From: Tissierellia bacterium
GTDB taxonomy: Bacteria > Bacillota_A > Clostridia > Tissierellales > Peptoniphilaceae
Assembly: GCA_030537695.1 (NCBI GenBank)
Contig: JAUNVJ010000019.1
Location: 1 to 18,380, forward strand
Direction: 5' to 3'
DNA: 18,380 bases
Within the stretch, counting starts at the first letter, position 1. Every line of letters begins with the position of its first letter. The notes beneath the pieces are model-generated. The model made no database searches, was not told where the DNA came from, and saw only the letters and a list, made by a program, of their open reading frames with translations. Below, piece by piece: positions 7,175 to 14,970 of the stretch. Position numbers and translations under genes: made by a program.

Positions 7175-7627
7175 TTAAGGAATAAAACTACCTTCTACTT
7201 TATCATTTTCAATAATATCTTTTAGCGTATACCAGGGCAATACTGCACATTTTACTCTAGCTGGTAGATTTTGAATATTTTCAAATGCGACAGCATCTCC
7301 TAAATCTTCCAAATCTTCTTCATGAGCTATTTCCCCTTTGACCATGGCTATAAATGTATTGCAAAGATCTAAGGCTTTTTCCGTTTCCAGTCCTTTTACC
7401 GTATCACACATAATCGAAGTAGAAGCTTGGGATATGGCACAACCATGACCTGTATAGGAAATATCTTCAATGGTCTTATTCTGAATCCGAAGTTGTAAGG
7501 TAATCTCATCTCCGCAACTGGGATTATGGCCCAACTCTTTATGGGTAGGATTTTCCAAATCCCTTCGATTTAACTTATTTCTACTCTGTTCCAAGATCAA
7601 TTGTGTATATATTTGATTAAGATCCAA
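7175..7627 (-). CDS. sufU: SufU iron-sulfur assembly sulfurtransferase
   Basis: A 150-residue SufU protein. In Bacillota this zinc protein accepts the persulfide sulfur from SufS and passes it to the SufBCD scaffold. All zinc and acceptor residues are visible: C38 and D40 in NPSCGD, C63 in GHGCAIS, and C127 in RVKCAVLPW. The region at about 80-105 carries the insert that separates SufU from IscU. The start is TTG: an in-frame stop lies just upstream, and AGGAGG is ten bases before the TTG within the end of sufS. It overlaps sufS by 11 nt, which fits tight coupling of the enzyme and its sulfur acceptor. Confidence 0.95.
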   Translation of the reverse strand: MDLNQIYTQLILEQSRNKLNRRDLENPTHKELGHNPSCGDEITLQLRIQNKTIEDISYTGHGCAISQASTSIMCDTVKGLETEKALDLCNTFIAMVKGEIAHEEDLEDLGDAVAFENIQNLPARVKCAVLPWYTLKDIIENDKVEGSFIP

Positions 7628-8861
7628 GACCCATCATCCTCCTTACATCCTCTAAATGATCCACAAAGAAGTCGATTTCTTCCGTCGTATTATAAAAGGA
7701 AAAGCTGGCTCGACAAGAAAAATTACATCCTAAAAATCGATGAAGTGGTTGCGCACAATGATGACCGGATCGAACAGCAATCCCATAGGAATCTAAAATT
7801 GATGCTACATCATGGGGATGTGTTTCTCGAAAATTAAAAGAAATTACCGGGGAGCGATGTTCATTGGGTGTGGTATATACTTCTAAATAGGGCAATTGAA
7901 CCATTTTATCATAACAGTATTTCGTCAAATAACTTTCATATTGATCCACTTTTTCAAAACCTAATTCCTCCAGATAATCAATGGCCGTACTAAGTGAAAT
8001 AGCACCTTCCACATTGGCCGTTCCCGCTTCAAAACGTTGTGGTGCTTGCAAAAAGCTGGATTGATCTTCATAGACATATTCAATCATATCTCCCCCATAC
8101 AGAAAAGGTTCCATGGAATTTAATAGGTCTTTTTTTCCATAAAGTACACCGATTCCCATGGAAGAAACCATCTTATGCCCGGAAAAGACTAAAAAATCAC
8201 AATCCAACTCTTGAACATTCGCCTTTTTATGAGGTATATACTGTGCTCCATCGACTAAGATAACAGCAGAACTCTTTTCTCGTACATAAGGAATGATCTG
8301 CCCTAGATCCGGCATGGTTCCCACCACATTAGAAGCTGCTGTGATGGCAAAAAGTTTCGTTTTTTCCGATACCTTTTTTTCAATTTCCGACCAAGGGATT
8401 TCCTTGGTATCTTTATCAATATAGAGATAACGAAGTGTCGCTTTCGTTTTTTCCGCAACCATTTGCCAGGTGACGAGATTGGAATGATGTTCCATAATCG
8501 AAATTAAAATCTCGTCACCTTCTTTTAAATTGTTTAATGCCCAGGAATAAGCCACTAGATTGATTCCTTCCGTTGCATTTCGTACAAAGATCACTTCATC
8601 AGAACTTTCAGCTCCAATAAAATGGGCCACATTATCTCTGGCAATTTCATATGCATCTGTGGATTTCACAGCTAAATAATGGGCTCCTCGATGGGGATTT
8701 CCATTGCAATTTTCATAATATTTTTGTATACCACGAATGATCGGCAACGGTTTTTGTGTCGTTGCTCCATTATCCAAATAGACAATTTTTTTTCCATTGG
8801 GATTAATATCCAAATAGGGATAATCACTTCTAATTTTTTTTATTTCTTCTTTTGAAAACAT
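7617..8861 (-). CDS. sufS: SufS, class II cysteine desulfurase
   Basis: A 414-residue PLP-dependent desulfurase, the usual length for SufS. It shows YLDNGATTQKP (28-38), the stacking histidine in EHHSN (124-128), D204 in VDGAQ, the cofactor lysine K230 in FSGHKM, and the catalytic cysteine C369 in RSGHHCAQP, followed by CRASFSFYNT. It supplies sulfur through SufU. The loop after K230 reads VSSMG, where SufS proteins usually have YGPTG. This loss of a near-invariant Gly-Pro pair is unusual in an otherwise standard enzyme. The gene starts one base after the sufD stop with only a weak ribosome binding site (GGCAGG), so it probably relies on coupling. Confidence 0.95.
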   Translation of the reverse strand: MFSKEEIKKIRSDYPYLDINPNGKKIVYLDNGATTQKPLPIIRGIQKYYENCNGNPHRGAHYLAVKSTDAYEIARDNVAHFIGAESSDEVIFVRNATEGINLVAYSWALNNLKEGDEILISIMEHHSNLVTWQMVAEKTKATLRYLYIDKDTKEIPWSEIEKKVSEKTKLFAITAASNVVGTMPDLGQIIPYVREKSSAVILVDGAQYIPHKKANVQELDCDFLVFSGHKMVSSMGIGVLYGKKDLLNSMEPFLYGGDMIEYVYEDQSSFLQAPQRFEAGTANVEGAISLSTAIDYLEELGFEKVDQYESYLTKYCYDKMVQLPYLEVYTTPNEHRSPVISFNFRETHPHDVASILDSYGIAVRSGHHCAQPLHRFLGCNFSCRASFSFYNTTEEIDFFVDHLEDVRRMMGLGS

Positions 8862-8862
8862 A

Positions 8863-9918
8863 TTATTTGCCTGCCTTTATAATTTTTCGCACTGCATTCC
8901 AGATTTCTTTTTCTAATTCTTCATCTTTGATACTGTCAATGGAAGCGGCAAATTTAGATTCAATAATAAGTGTTTCCGCTTCTTCCAGTGATATACCACG
9001 AGTCATAAGATAGAAAAGAATCTCCGGATCGATTTGACCGGCACTGGCCGCATGGTTTCCTTCTACATCATCTTCATGGCATAACATCAACGGAACGGAA
9101 ATAGAATGGACATTGTCATCTAGTAAAATCACATATTCTTCTTCAGAACCTATGGATTGAACGGCTCCTTCCTTAAATTCCAAATTGGATTTAAAGTTTT
9201 TTTGTGCTTGATCTTTTAAAGCTCCATTGACCAAAATATCGCTATTGGTTTTCTTTCCTCGATGAATCATATTGTAGAGTATATTTAATTCATCATCTCG
9301 ATTTCCGAAAAAGATGCTATTGACATAACCTTCCGACTTTTCTCCCACCAATTCACATTGATAATTGGTGTATAGGCGATGGGTTCCCAGCTGATATTGA
9401 AATACCTTCACCTTAGCATGATCTTCTGCATAAATGGCAATGGATTCCAATGAAGTATTGGGTTTATCTTCTCGTTGAATAATAAAAAGTTCTACTTCCG
9501 ACTTTTCTCTTGCTATGATGCGAATGACGGAATTTCTAAATTTATCTCGTTCTCCGATTGAGTGATAATCTAGAACCAATCGCAGTTTAGAATCTTTTCC
9601 AGCGATAAGGTCATGTCGATCCATTAATTGATGGTATTTATCGTCGGTTTCCAACCGAAGCAGAGAAAAATCAAGTTCTTCTCCTGTTTTTGTTTCATAC
9701 ACTTTATATAAATTTAAATAGTTTTGATTCATTTGAAGGGCTTCTTCCGACACCCCATACCGTATTTTATCCAGTTCTTTCAAATGACGGATATGATCTT
9801 CATCAGATTCTAAAAAATAATCGAGGTGATTTAAATCCGCCACTTGTATTTTTGTTTCATTGACCTTTAAATAGTCAAAAGTTTTAAAGGCCAATCTGTT
9901 TCCAATAATCGTATTCAC
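8863..9918 (-). CDS. sufD: SufD, Fe-S cluster scaffold complex subunit
   Basis: A 351-residue SufD protein, somewhat shorter than typical members at about 420. It is dominated by a beta-helix core that pairs with SufB in the SufBC2D complex. The C-terminal signature reads CHEDDVEGNHAASAGQID (280-297), then PEILFYLMTRG and a helical tail. H289 corresponds to the conserved histidine of the SufB-SufD interface in E. coli. The N-terminal helical domain (to about residue 90) is less conserved, as is normal. The start is GTG with AAGGAGG six bases upstream, and the ribosome binding site overlaps the sufB stop codon 11 nt upstream. It could be confused only with SufB, which is encoded next door and keeps the SufB cysteines. 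Confidence 0.93.
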   Translation of the reverse strand: MNTIIGNRLAFKTFDYLKVNETKIQVADLNHLDYFLESDEDHIRHLKELDKIRYGVSEEALQMNQNYLNLYKVYETKTGEELDFSLLRLETDDKYHQLMDRHDLIAGKDSKLRLVLDYHSIGERDKFRNSVIRIIAREKSEVELFIIQREDKPNTSLESIAIYAEDHAKVKVFQYQLGTHRLYTNYQCELVGEKSEGYVNSIFFGNRDDELNILYNMIHRGKKTNSDILVNGALKDQAQKNFKSNLEFKEGAVQSIGSEEEYVILLDDNVHSISVPLMLCHEDDVEGNHAASAGQIDPEILFYLMTRGISLEEAETLIIESKFAASIDSIKDEELEKEIWNAVRKIIKAGK

Positions 9919-9929
9919 AGTAGTCCTCC

Positions 9930-11345
9930 TTAGCCGATGGCACCTACAAGTTCCAGATTAATCAAATTATTCATCTCCACAGCATATTCCATAGGAAGTT
10001 CCTTTGCAATAGGCTCGGCAAAGCCTCGTACAACCATTTGCTTAGCTTCTTCCTCATCGATACCACGGGTCATTAAATAAAAGATAACAGAATCTGATAT
10101 GCGTCCAATTTTAGCCTCATGCCCTAAATCTACATTTTGATTTTTAATCCGGATACTGGGAATCGTATCTGATCGAGATTGGGAATCTAACATCAAAGAT
10201 TCACAGGAAGTTGAATTTTTGGCTCCATAGGCATTTTCCTTGATGTCCACCAAACCTCGATAAACGGCAACTCCTCCATCTTTAGAAATTGATTTGGAAT
10301 TGGTCGTGGAACGAGTATTTGGAGCTGCATGAATTACTTGAGAGCCGGTGTCTAAGTTTTGTCCTGATCCGGCAAATGAAATTCCCGTAAATTCACTACT
10401 GGCATTTTCTCCAACTAAAACTGAAGTGGGATAGAGCATAGAGACTTTTGATCCAAAAGAACCTGAAATCCATTCCACTTTTCCATTTTCTTCAACGATG
10501 GCTCTCTTTGTATTCAAATTATACATATTCCGAGACCAGTTTTCGATTGTTGAATATCGAAGGGTGGAATTTTTTCCGATAAACAATTCCACAGCTCCCG
10601 CATGGAGATTGACCACATTGTATTTTGGTGCAGAGCAACCTTCTATAAAGTGGCAATAAGAATCGTCTTCTATAATAATTAAGGTATGCTCAAATTGACC
10701 GGCTCCGGGTGCATTTAGACGAAAATAAGATTGCAATGGAATATCTACATTGACACCCTTTGGAACATAGACGAAAGATCCCCCGCTCCATACCGCATAA
10801 TGTAAGGCTGCATATTTATGCAAAGAGGGAGAAATACATCGGCCAAAGTATTCTTTTACAATATGGGGATATTTTTTTAATCCGGTTTCAAAATCCGTAT
10901 AGACAACTCCTTGATCTGCCAAGTATTTTTGAATATTGTGATAGACAACTTCAGAATCGTATTGTGCCCCTACTCCCGATAGTAAAAAGTCTTTTTCTGC
11001 TTCAGGAATTCCCAAACGATCAAAGGTATCTCGAATCTCTTGAGGAACTTGATCCCAATCATCGGAGAGATCGGCATCGGGACGTATATACGTGGTTATT
11101 TCATCCATATCTACTGCAGAAATATCCGGACCCCAAGTAGGGTTTTCTTTTTCATTAAAAATCTTTAACGCATTCAATCGAAAATCCAACATCCATTCCG
11201 GTTCTTCCTTTTCGGCGGAAATTTGTCGCACGATTTCTTCTGTTAATCCTTGTTCTGTTTTTTTTCGAAACTTAAAATCATCTTTTATATCGTATATTCC
11301 ACGATCCATTTGTTCGACATAAGTTCTTTCCTTTTTTCTGGACAA
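9930..11345 (-). CDS. sufB: SufB, Fe-S cluster scaffold protein
   Basis: A 471-residue SufB, the usual length. It forms the SufBC2D scaffold on which [4Fe-4S] clusters are built from SufU-delivered sulfur. Diagnostic segments are HYAVWSGGSFVYVPKGV (182-198), IEGCSAPKY (235-242), NSTSCESLMLDSQS (377-390) and VDLGHEAKIGRISD (405-418). C381 with H409 and E410 match the cysteine and acidic residues implicated in cluster assembly in E. coli SufB. The start is TTG, with AGAGGTGA at good spacing, beginning one base after the sufC stop. An additional cysteine (C170 in FGRCIS) is not one I recognise as conserved. Confidence 0.97.
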   Translation of the reverse strand: MSRKKERTYVEQMDRGIYDIKDDFKFRKKTEQGLTEEIVRQISAEKEEPEWMLDFRLNALKIFNEKENPTWGPDISAVDMDEITTYIRPDADLSDDWDQVPQEIRDTFDRLGIPEAEKDFLLSGVGAQYDSEVVYHNIQKYLADQGVVYTDFETGLKKYPHIVKEYFGRCISPSLHKYAALHYAVWSGGSFVYVPKGVNVDIPLQSYFRLNAPGAGQFEHTLIIIEDDSYCHFIEGCSAPKYNVVNLHAGAVELFIGKNSTLRYSTIENWSRNMYNLNTKRAIVEENGKVEWISGSFGSKVSMLYPTSVLVGENASSEFTGISFAGSGQNLDTGSQVIHAAPNTRSTTNSKSISKDGGVAVYRGLVDIKENAYGAKNSTSCESLMLDSQSRSDTIPSIRIKNQNVDLGHEAKIGRISDSVIFYLMTRGIDEEEAKQMVVRGFAEPIAKELPMEYAVEMNNLINLELVGAIG

Positions 11346-11346
11346 A

Positions 11347-12096
11347 TTACTTCACCTCTTCTCGTAACCAGCTGAATCCTTCATTTTCAATTTTATGAAC
11401 GATCGATCCATCTCCCGTGGTTATAATTTTTCCATCCATTATGACATGAACATAATCAGGTACCACATTTCGTATTAATTCTTGATGGTGTGTGATGATA
11501 AGGCAGGCATTATCTTTGCTTAAATACTTTTCTATGCCTTCTGCTACAATCCTTGTTGCATCTACATCAAGACCGGAATCTGTTTCATCAAGGATAGCAA
11601 GCTTTGGATTTAACATAAGCATTTGAAGTATTTCATTTTTTTTCTTCTCACCGCCTGAAAAACCTACATTCAAATAACGTTCCCCATAGCTTCGATCCAT
11701 TTTTAAGCTTTCCATTTCCGACTCGATTTCCTTTTTAAACTTTAAGATTGGAATGCTTTTTTCTTCGATGGACATTTTTGCCGTACGAATAAAGTTTTCC
11801 ACAGAAATTCCCGGCACTTCTTCCGGAGTTTGGAAGGACATAAAGAGACCTTTCTTTGCTCTTTTATCCGTTGAAAGGTCTGTAATATCTTCTCCATCCA
11901 AATAAATTTTACCTTGAGTCACTTCATATGCCGGATTATTCATAATGACATTTGCTAAAGTGGATTTTCCCGATCCGTTCGGACCCATAATCACATGGAC
12001 TTCTCCATAGTTTACCTTTAAATTTATATCTTTTAAAATATTATGATTTTCAACACCTGCTGTCAGTCCTTCGATCTTTAGTAATTCTTTTCCCAT
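11347..12096 (-). CDS. sufC: SufC, ABC-type ATPase of the Suf complex
   Basis: A 249-residue ABC ATPase that powers conformational change in SufBC2D; it is cytosolic, not a transporter. The motifs are complete: Walker A GPNGSGKS (38-45), Q-loop around SFQTPEE (87-93), signature FSGGEKKKNE (146-155), Walker B LAILDE (166-171) and a switch histidine at H203 (ITHHQE). The SufC-specific reading LDETDSGLD separates it from import and export ATPases. AGGAGG lies seven bases before the ATG. It is the first gene of the suf operon, preceded by about 200 nt that hold a probable promoter, an operator-like palindrome and the upstream operon's terminator. Confidence 0.97.
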   Translation of the reverse strand: MGKELLKIEGLTAGVENHNILKDINLKVNYGEVHVIMGPNGSGKSTLANVIMNNPAYEVTQGKIYLDGEDITDLSTDKRAKKGLFMSFQTPEEVPGISVENFIRTAKMSIEEKSIPILKFKKEIESEMESLKMDRSYGERYLNVGFSGGEKKKNEILQMLMLNPKLAILDETDSGLDVDATRIVAEGIEKYLSKDNACLIITHHQELIRNVVPDYVHVIMDGKIITTGDGSIVHKIENEGFSWLREEVK

Positions 12097-12166
12097 AATA
12101 TCCTCCTAATACCTATATTCTCCTTTTATATATATCCTTAAGTGGAAAAATAAATCATACAAAATT

Positions 12167-12199
12167 ACTATGTTTTAACATAATCCATAATAACATAGT
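12167..12199. promoter_or_regulatory. Palindromic operator-like site upstream of sufC
   Basis: ACTATGTT (12167-12174) and AACATAGT (12192-12199) form a perfect 8-bp inverted repeat spaced by 17 bp. A third half site gives an internal 14-bp palindrome TATGTTTTAACATA (12169-12182). The site spans the likely -10 region and transcription start of the suf operon. The Rrf2 regulator encoded in the operon is the natural candidate to bind it, but no known box was matched, so the partner is inference. Confidence 0.5.
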
Positions 12200-12215
12200 T
12201 TGAAAAAAATTAAAA
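12187..12215 (-). promoter_or_regulatory. Probable promoter of the suf operon
   Basis: An extended -10 element TGTTATTAT (hexamer 12192-12187) lies inside one arm of the operator-like palindrome. The -35 at 17-nt spacing (12215-12210, TTTTAA) matches only half the consensus. The predicted start is near 12180, with a leader of about 84 nt. A weak -35 with an overlapping operator fits a regulated promoter. Confidence 0.4.
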
Positions 12216-12248
12216 TATTTTTTTGAAAAGATTACAATGATTAAAATG

Positions 12249-12301
12249 AACAGAGCCTATAAAAAAATCATCGAATCGATGATTTTTTTATAGGCTCTGT
12301 T
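12249..12301. terminator. Bidirectional intrinsic terminator nested in a 53-nt palindrome
   Basis: A perfect inverted repeat with 26-bp arms (12249-12274 and 12276-12301) around one central base. The inner part is a terminator hairpin (ATCATCGA/TCGATGAT) flanked by A7 and T7, which works on either strand. The outer arms (AACAGAGCCTAT/ATAGGCTCTGTT) pair beyond the U-run. It follows the yraN stop directly and separates that operon from the suf promoter. Confidence 0.88.
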
Positions 12302-12302
12302 T

Positions 12303-12656
12303 TTAACTGAGAATAAAAGCATTTTTAATATGATTTAATTTATTTTCCATTAAATAAATTTCAATAATATCAAAACGTACCATATATTGATACAGATTCT
12401 TTTGCTGAATATAGGATTGAGCCGTTTGAATGATATGATTCATTTTTCTTTCTGTGACCGCTTCATAGGCATCCCCGAATTGACGATTTCTTCTGGTTTT
12501 GACTTCAATAAAAATCAATTCATCCTTTTTCAATGCAATCAAATCAATTTCTGTACCCAATGCTCGAAAATTTTTGTCCAGCACTCGATAGCCATTTTTG
12601 ATAAGGTATTCCAAGGCAATATTTTCTCCGTAATCTCCCACTTGTTTATGATTCAT
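12303..12656 (-). CDS. yraN: YraN (UPF0102) family putative endonuclease
   Basis: A 117-residue protein of the UPF0102 family with a PD-(D/E)xK nuclease-like core: GDYGENIALEYL (7-18), GTEIDLIA (34-41; D38) and IFIEVKTR (48-55; E51, K53). Family members have been suggested to act on DNA or RNA, but the role is not established. A GTG at 12665 would add three residues, but it lacks a ribosome binding site. The ATG at 12656, two bases after the rnhB stop, is preferred. The order rbgA-rnhB-yraN is conserved in Bacillota. It is the last gene of its operon and ends at the large terminator. Confidence 0.88.
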   Translation of the reverse strand: MNHKQVGDYGENIALEYLIKNGYRVLDKNFRALGTEIDLIALKKDELIFIEVKTRRNRQFGDAYEAVTERKMNHIIQTAQSYIQQKNLYQYMVRFDIIEIYLMENKLNHIKNAFILS

Positions 12657-12658
12657 AC

Positions 12659-13276
12659 TTACCACTTGTCCATATTCTTTAAAAAAGACTTTCGATGCAT
12701 ATCACTAGGGCCATAGGCTTTTAAGATTTCACGATGATACTTGGTCGCGTAACCCTTGTGTTTTCCAATTCCGTATCCTGGATACTCTAATTCCCATTTT
12801 TTGCACAACATATCCCGATATACCTTTGCGACGATACTAGCACAAGCGATGGAGTAGCAATTTTCATCTCCTTTAATAATCGCCTGTTGATCGATATCCG
12901 TATTGATGGTTTCGGCATCAATTAAAAGGAAATCCGGCAGGATTTTTTTTCCGTCGGGAGTTCGTAGATTTTCAATAGCTGATATCATAGCCAAATGTGT
13001 GGCTTGACGGATGTTGATTTGGTCAATCGTATAATTGTCCACTCTTCCGATCCCCACCGCTTGTTGTCGTTCTAAAATTTTTTGGTATAGAGACAGTCGC
13101 TTTCTCTCTGATAATTTTTTTGAATCATCAATTCCTTCAATGGGATCCCTTCGTGGCATAATGATGGCGCAGGCTACTACATCACCGAAAAGGCAGCCAC
13201 GACCTACTTCATCAATACCCACAATCCATTGATAATTTTTTTCATAGAATTGTTCTTCATAATTAATAAAAGTCAT
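12659..13276 (-). CDS. rnhB: Ribonuclease HII
   Basis: A 205-residue type 2 RNase H that removes RNA from RNA-DNA hybrids and misincorporated ribonucleotides. Catalytic acids are visible at D22 and E23 (GIDEVGRG, 20-27), D120 (LLIDA) and D155 (KVYRD). The family segments KGDENCYSIACASIVAKVYR (136-154 region) and GYGIGKHKGYATKYH (167-181) are intact. The first motif reads GIDEVGRG where GIDEAGRG is most common, a minor change. GGAGG precedes the ATG by six bases. It overlaps the end of rbgA by 14 nt and is followed two bases later by yraN, so the three are translated as a unit. Confidence 0.97.
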   Translation of the reverse strand: MTFINYEEQFYEKNYQWIVGIDEVGRGCLFGDVVACAIIMPRRDPIEGIDDSKKLSERKRLSLYQKILERQQAVGIGRVDNYTIDQINIRQATHLAMISAIENLRTPDGKKILPDFLLIDAETINTDIDQQAIIKGDENCYSIACASIVAKVYRDMLCKKWELEYPGYGIGKHKGYATKYHREILKAYGPSDMHRKSFLKNMDKW

Positions 13277-14114
13277 AAGGTGCCTCCAATGTGATTCGTC
13301 CTAGCACTCCCTTCCGGAACTCATCTAATATGATAGCTGATACTTTTTCGTAATCCACCTCCGCTCCCTTCCTGATAGCTCCTCGAGATCGGGCTATTTC
13401 ATCCATTACTTGGATCGGAGACCGATCATTTATTTCAACATGGTATCTCTGTTCCAGTGCTTTCGGTTGAAGAACCATCAATTCTTCAATCAATCGAAGG
13501 GCCAGTGTTTCACGATCCATAATTTCATCTTTAATCGCACCGGTAAAAGCAAGATGCCGTCCGATCTTATTATTTTCAAATTTTGGCCATAATACCCCAG
13601 GAGTATCTAAAAGATGCAATTTAGGATGAATTTTGATCCATTGATTTGTCTTTGTAATCCCTGGTCGATTTCCGGTTTTTGTCGATTTTCTACCACTGAT
13701 CCCATTAATAAATGTCGATTTTCCTGAATTGGGAATTCCAACAATCATCGCTCGAAGAGGGCCGGATTGAATTCCTCTTTCCTTCTTCCGCTTGATATCT
13801 TCTTCCATCAAATCAAAGGCAGCGCGAACAATTTGAGAAGGATTCGGTTTCTTGCCATTGTAGGGCACAATAAAAGTTGATTCGTCTTTTAAAAATTCAA
13901 TCCATTCTCGATTTTTACTCTCATCGCTCAAATCAATTTTGTTAAAGACAATCAATCGTTTTTTATTTTTAAATATTTCTTTAAAAAGAGGATTTTGACT
14001 GGAATAAGGAATTCTGGCATCGATTATTTCAACACAAAAGTCCACTAATTTTAATTTTTTTTCCATATCTTCCAGGGTTTTTTTCATATGGCCCGGAAAC
14101 CAATTGATATTCAT
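13263..14114 (-). CDS. rbgA: RbgA (YlqF) ribosome assembly GTPase
   Basis: A 283-residue circularly permuted GTPase required for late 50S ribosomal subunit assembly. The characteristic N-terminus NWFPGHMKKT (4-13) is present. The G-motifs come in permuted order: G4 NKID (58-61), G1 GIPNSGKS (126-133), G2 around T154 in GNRPGITK and G3 DTPG (170-173). G1 reads NSGKS where NVGKS is usual. The C-terminal helical domain (about 195-283) resembles the RNA-binding ANTAR-like domain of the family. The ATG directly follows the HAD gene's stop, with GGTGAT inside that gene's end as ribosome binding site. Its usual upstream partner in clostridia, rplS, is absent here. Confidence 0.96.
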   Translation of the reverse strand: MNINWFPGHMKKTLEDMEKKLKLVDFCVEIIDARIPYSSQNPLFKEIFKNKKRLIVFNKIDLSDESKNREWIEFLKDESTFIVPYNGKKPNPSQIVRAAFDLMEEDIKRKKERGIQSGPLRAMIVGIPNSGKSTFINGISGRKSTKTGNRPGITKTNQWIKIHPKLHLLDTPGVLWPKFENNKIGRHLAFTGAIKDEIMDRETLALRLIEELMVLQPKALEQRYHVEINDRSPIQVMDEIARSRGAIRKGAEVDYEKVSAIILDEFRKGVLGRITLEAPYDFY

Positions 14115-14939
14115 TTAATCACCAAATTTCAAAACTTTATTTAATATATCCAGTGCTCCACCTTCATCATTGGTCTTGTGGGATACTATATCCGCTACTC
14201 GGCGAACTTCTTTTACTCCATTTTTCATAGCGATTCCCAAACCTGCTTTTTCAATGAGCAGTCGATCGTTACTGTCATCGCCGATTGCAATGACTTCCGA
14301 CATCTGAATATTTCGTTTTTGTGCAAATTCACGGACGCCGATATATTTATCTCCCGACCTTTGTAGTACTTCCAACATATGACAATCTCTTGTATGAAAT
14401 GCCATTAAATGGAGATTGAAGCGATCTTGATATTCCAAAGACAATTCAAGTTCCAATTGTCTGAGATCTTCCTTTTCGCCTGTAAATACGACCGACAAAA
14501 TATCATAAGAAAGATCTTCCAATCGTTTTAATTTGATATTGCGCTTGCCTTCTCGAGAACGGTACTGGTATTTGGTGTCCTTTGAAGGGAATTGAGCCAA
14601 ATCCTTTCCATCATCATAACCATTGATATGAAAGGACGTTTGGATTCTTTCATTTTTCTGATGATACAGAATATCTCTCACATCAGCTTTAGGAATCGGA
14701 TTGATATACTCAATACTTCCCTTCTGTTCATTTCGTATTAAATTACCGTTATTACAGACAATATTTAATGGCCATTGGGGAATGAAATGTTTCGCAGAAT
14801 GATATCCTCTTCCCGTAGCAATAATGGGAATAATATTGTTTTTTGTACATGAATTTACAAAACGATTAAAATCGCCCATTAATTTTTTATCTCTGGAAAG
14901 TAAAGTTTGGTCCAGATCCATTGCAACGATTCGATACAT
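14115..14939 (-). CDS. Cof-type HAD-IIB family phosphatase
   Basis: A 274-residue cytosolic haloacid dehalogenase-family hydrolase of the Cof/YidA type. Motif I is D8-x-D10 in AMDLDQTLL; the usual Gly after the second Asp is Gln (Q11), a position that often varies. Motif II is in IIATGRG (39-45), the motif III lysine is K198 (SGDKYIG) and motif IV is GDDSND (220-225). The middle section, about 80-195, is the C2B cap that sets substrate choice, so the substrate (a sugar phosphate, nucleotide or flavin precursor) cannot be named. AGGTGA lies six bases before the ATG. It follows ychF by 31 nt and touches rbgA, so it is part of the same operon; a role in ribosome assembly is not implied. Confidence 0.9.
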   Translation of the reverse strand: MYRIVAMDLDQTLLSRDKKLMGDFNRFVNSCTKNNIIPIIATGRGYHSAKHFIPQWPLNIVCNNGNLIRNEQKGSIEYINPIPKADVRDILYHQKNERIQTSFHINGYDDGKDLAQFPSKDTKYQYRSREGKRNIKLKRLEDLSYDILSVVFTGEKEDLRQLELELSLEYQDRFNLHLMAFHTRDCHMLEVLQRSGDKYIGVREFAQKRNIQMSEVIAIGDDSNDRLLIEKAGLGIAMKNGVKEVRRVADIVSHKTNDEGGALDILNKVLKFGD

Positions 14940-14970
14940 TTTTTCACCTATTTACAATACTTACACAAAT

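Noticed and set aside
10760..11140. A 126-codon open frame on the plus strand within sufB
   Set aside because: It is antisense to the well-conserved sufB, has no ribosome binding site I can recognise and translates to no familiar motif. It is a by-product of codon use in sufB.
12657..12665. GTG at 12665 as the start of yraN
   Set aside because: It has no ribosome binding site and adds only three residues; the ATG at 12656 lies two bases after the rnhB stop and suits coupling.
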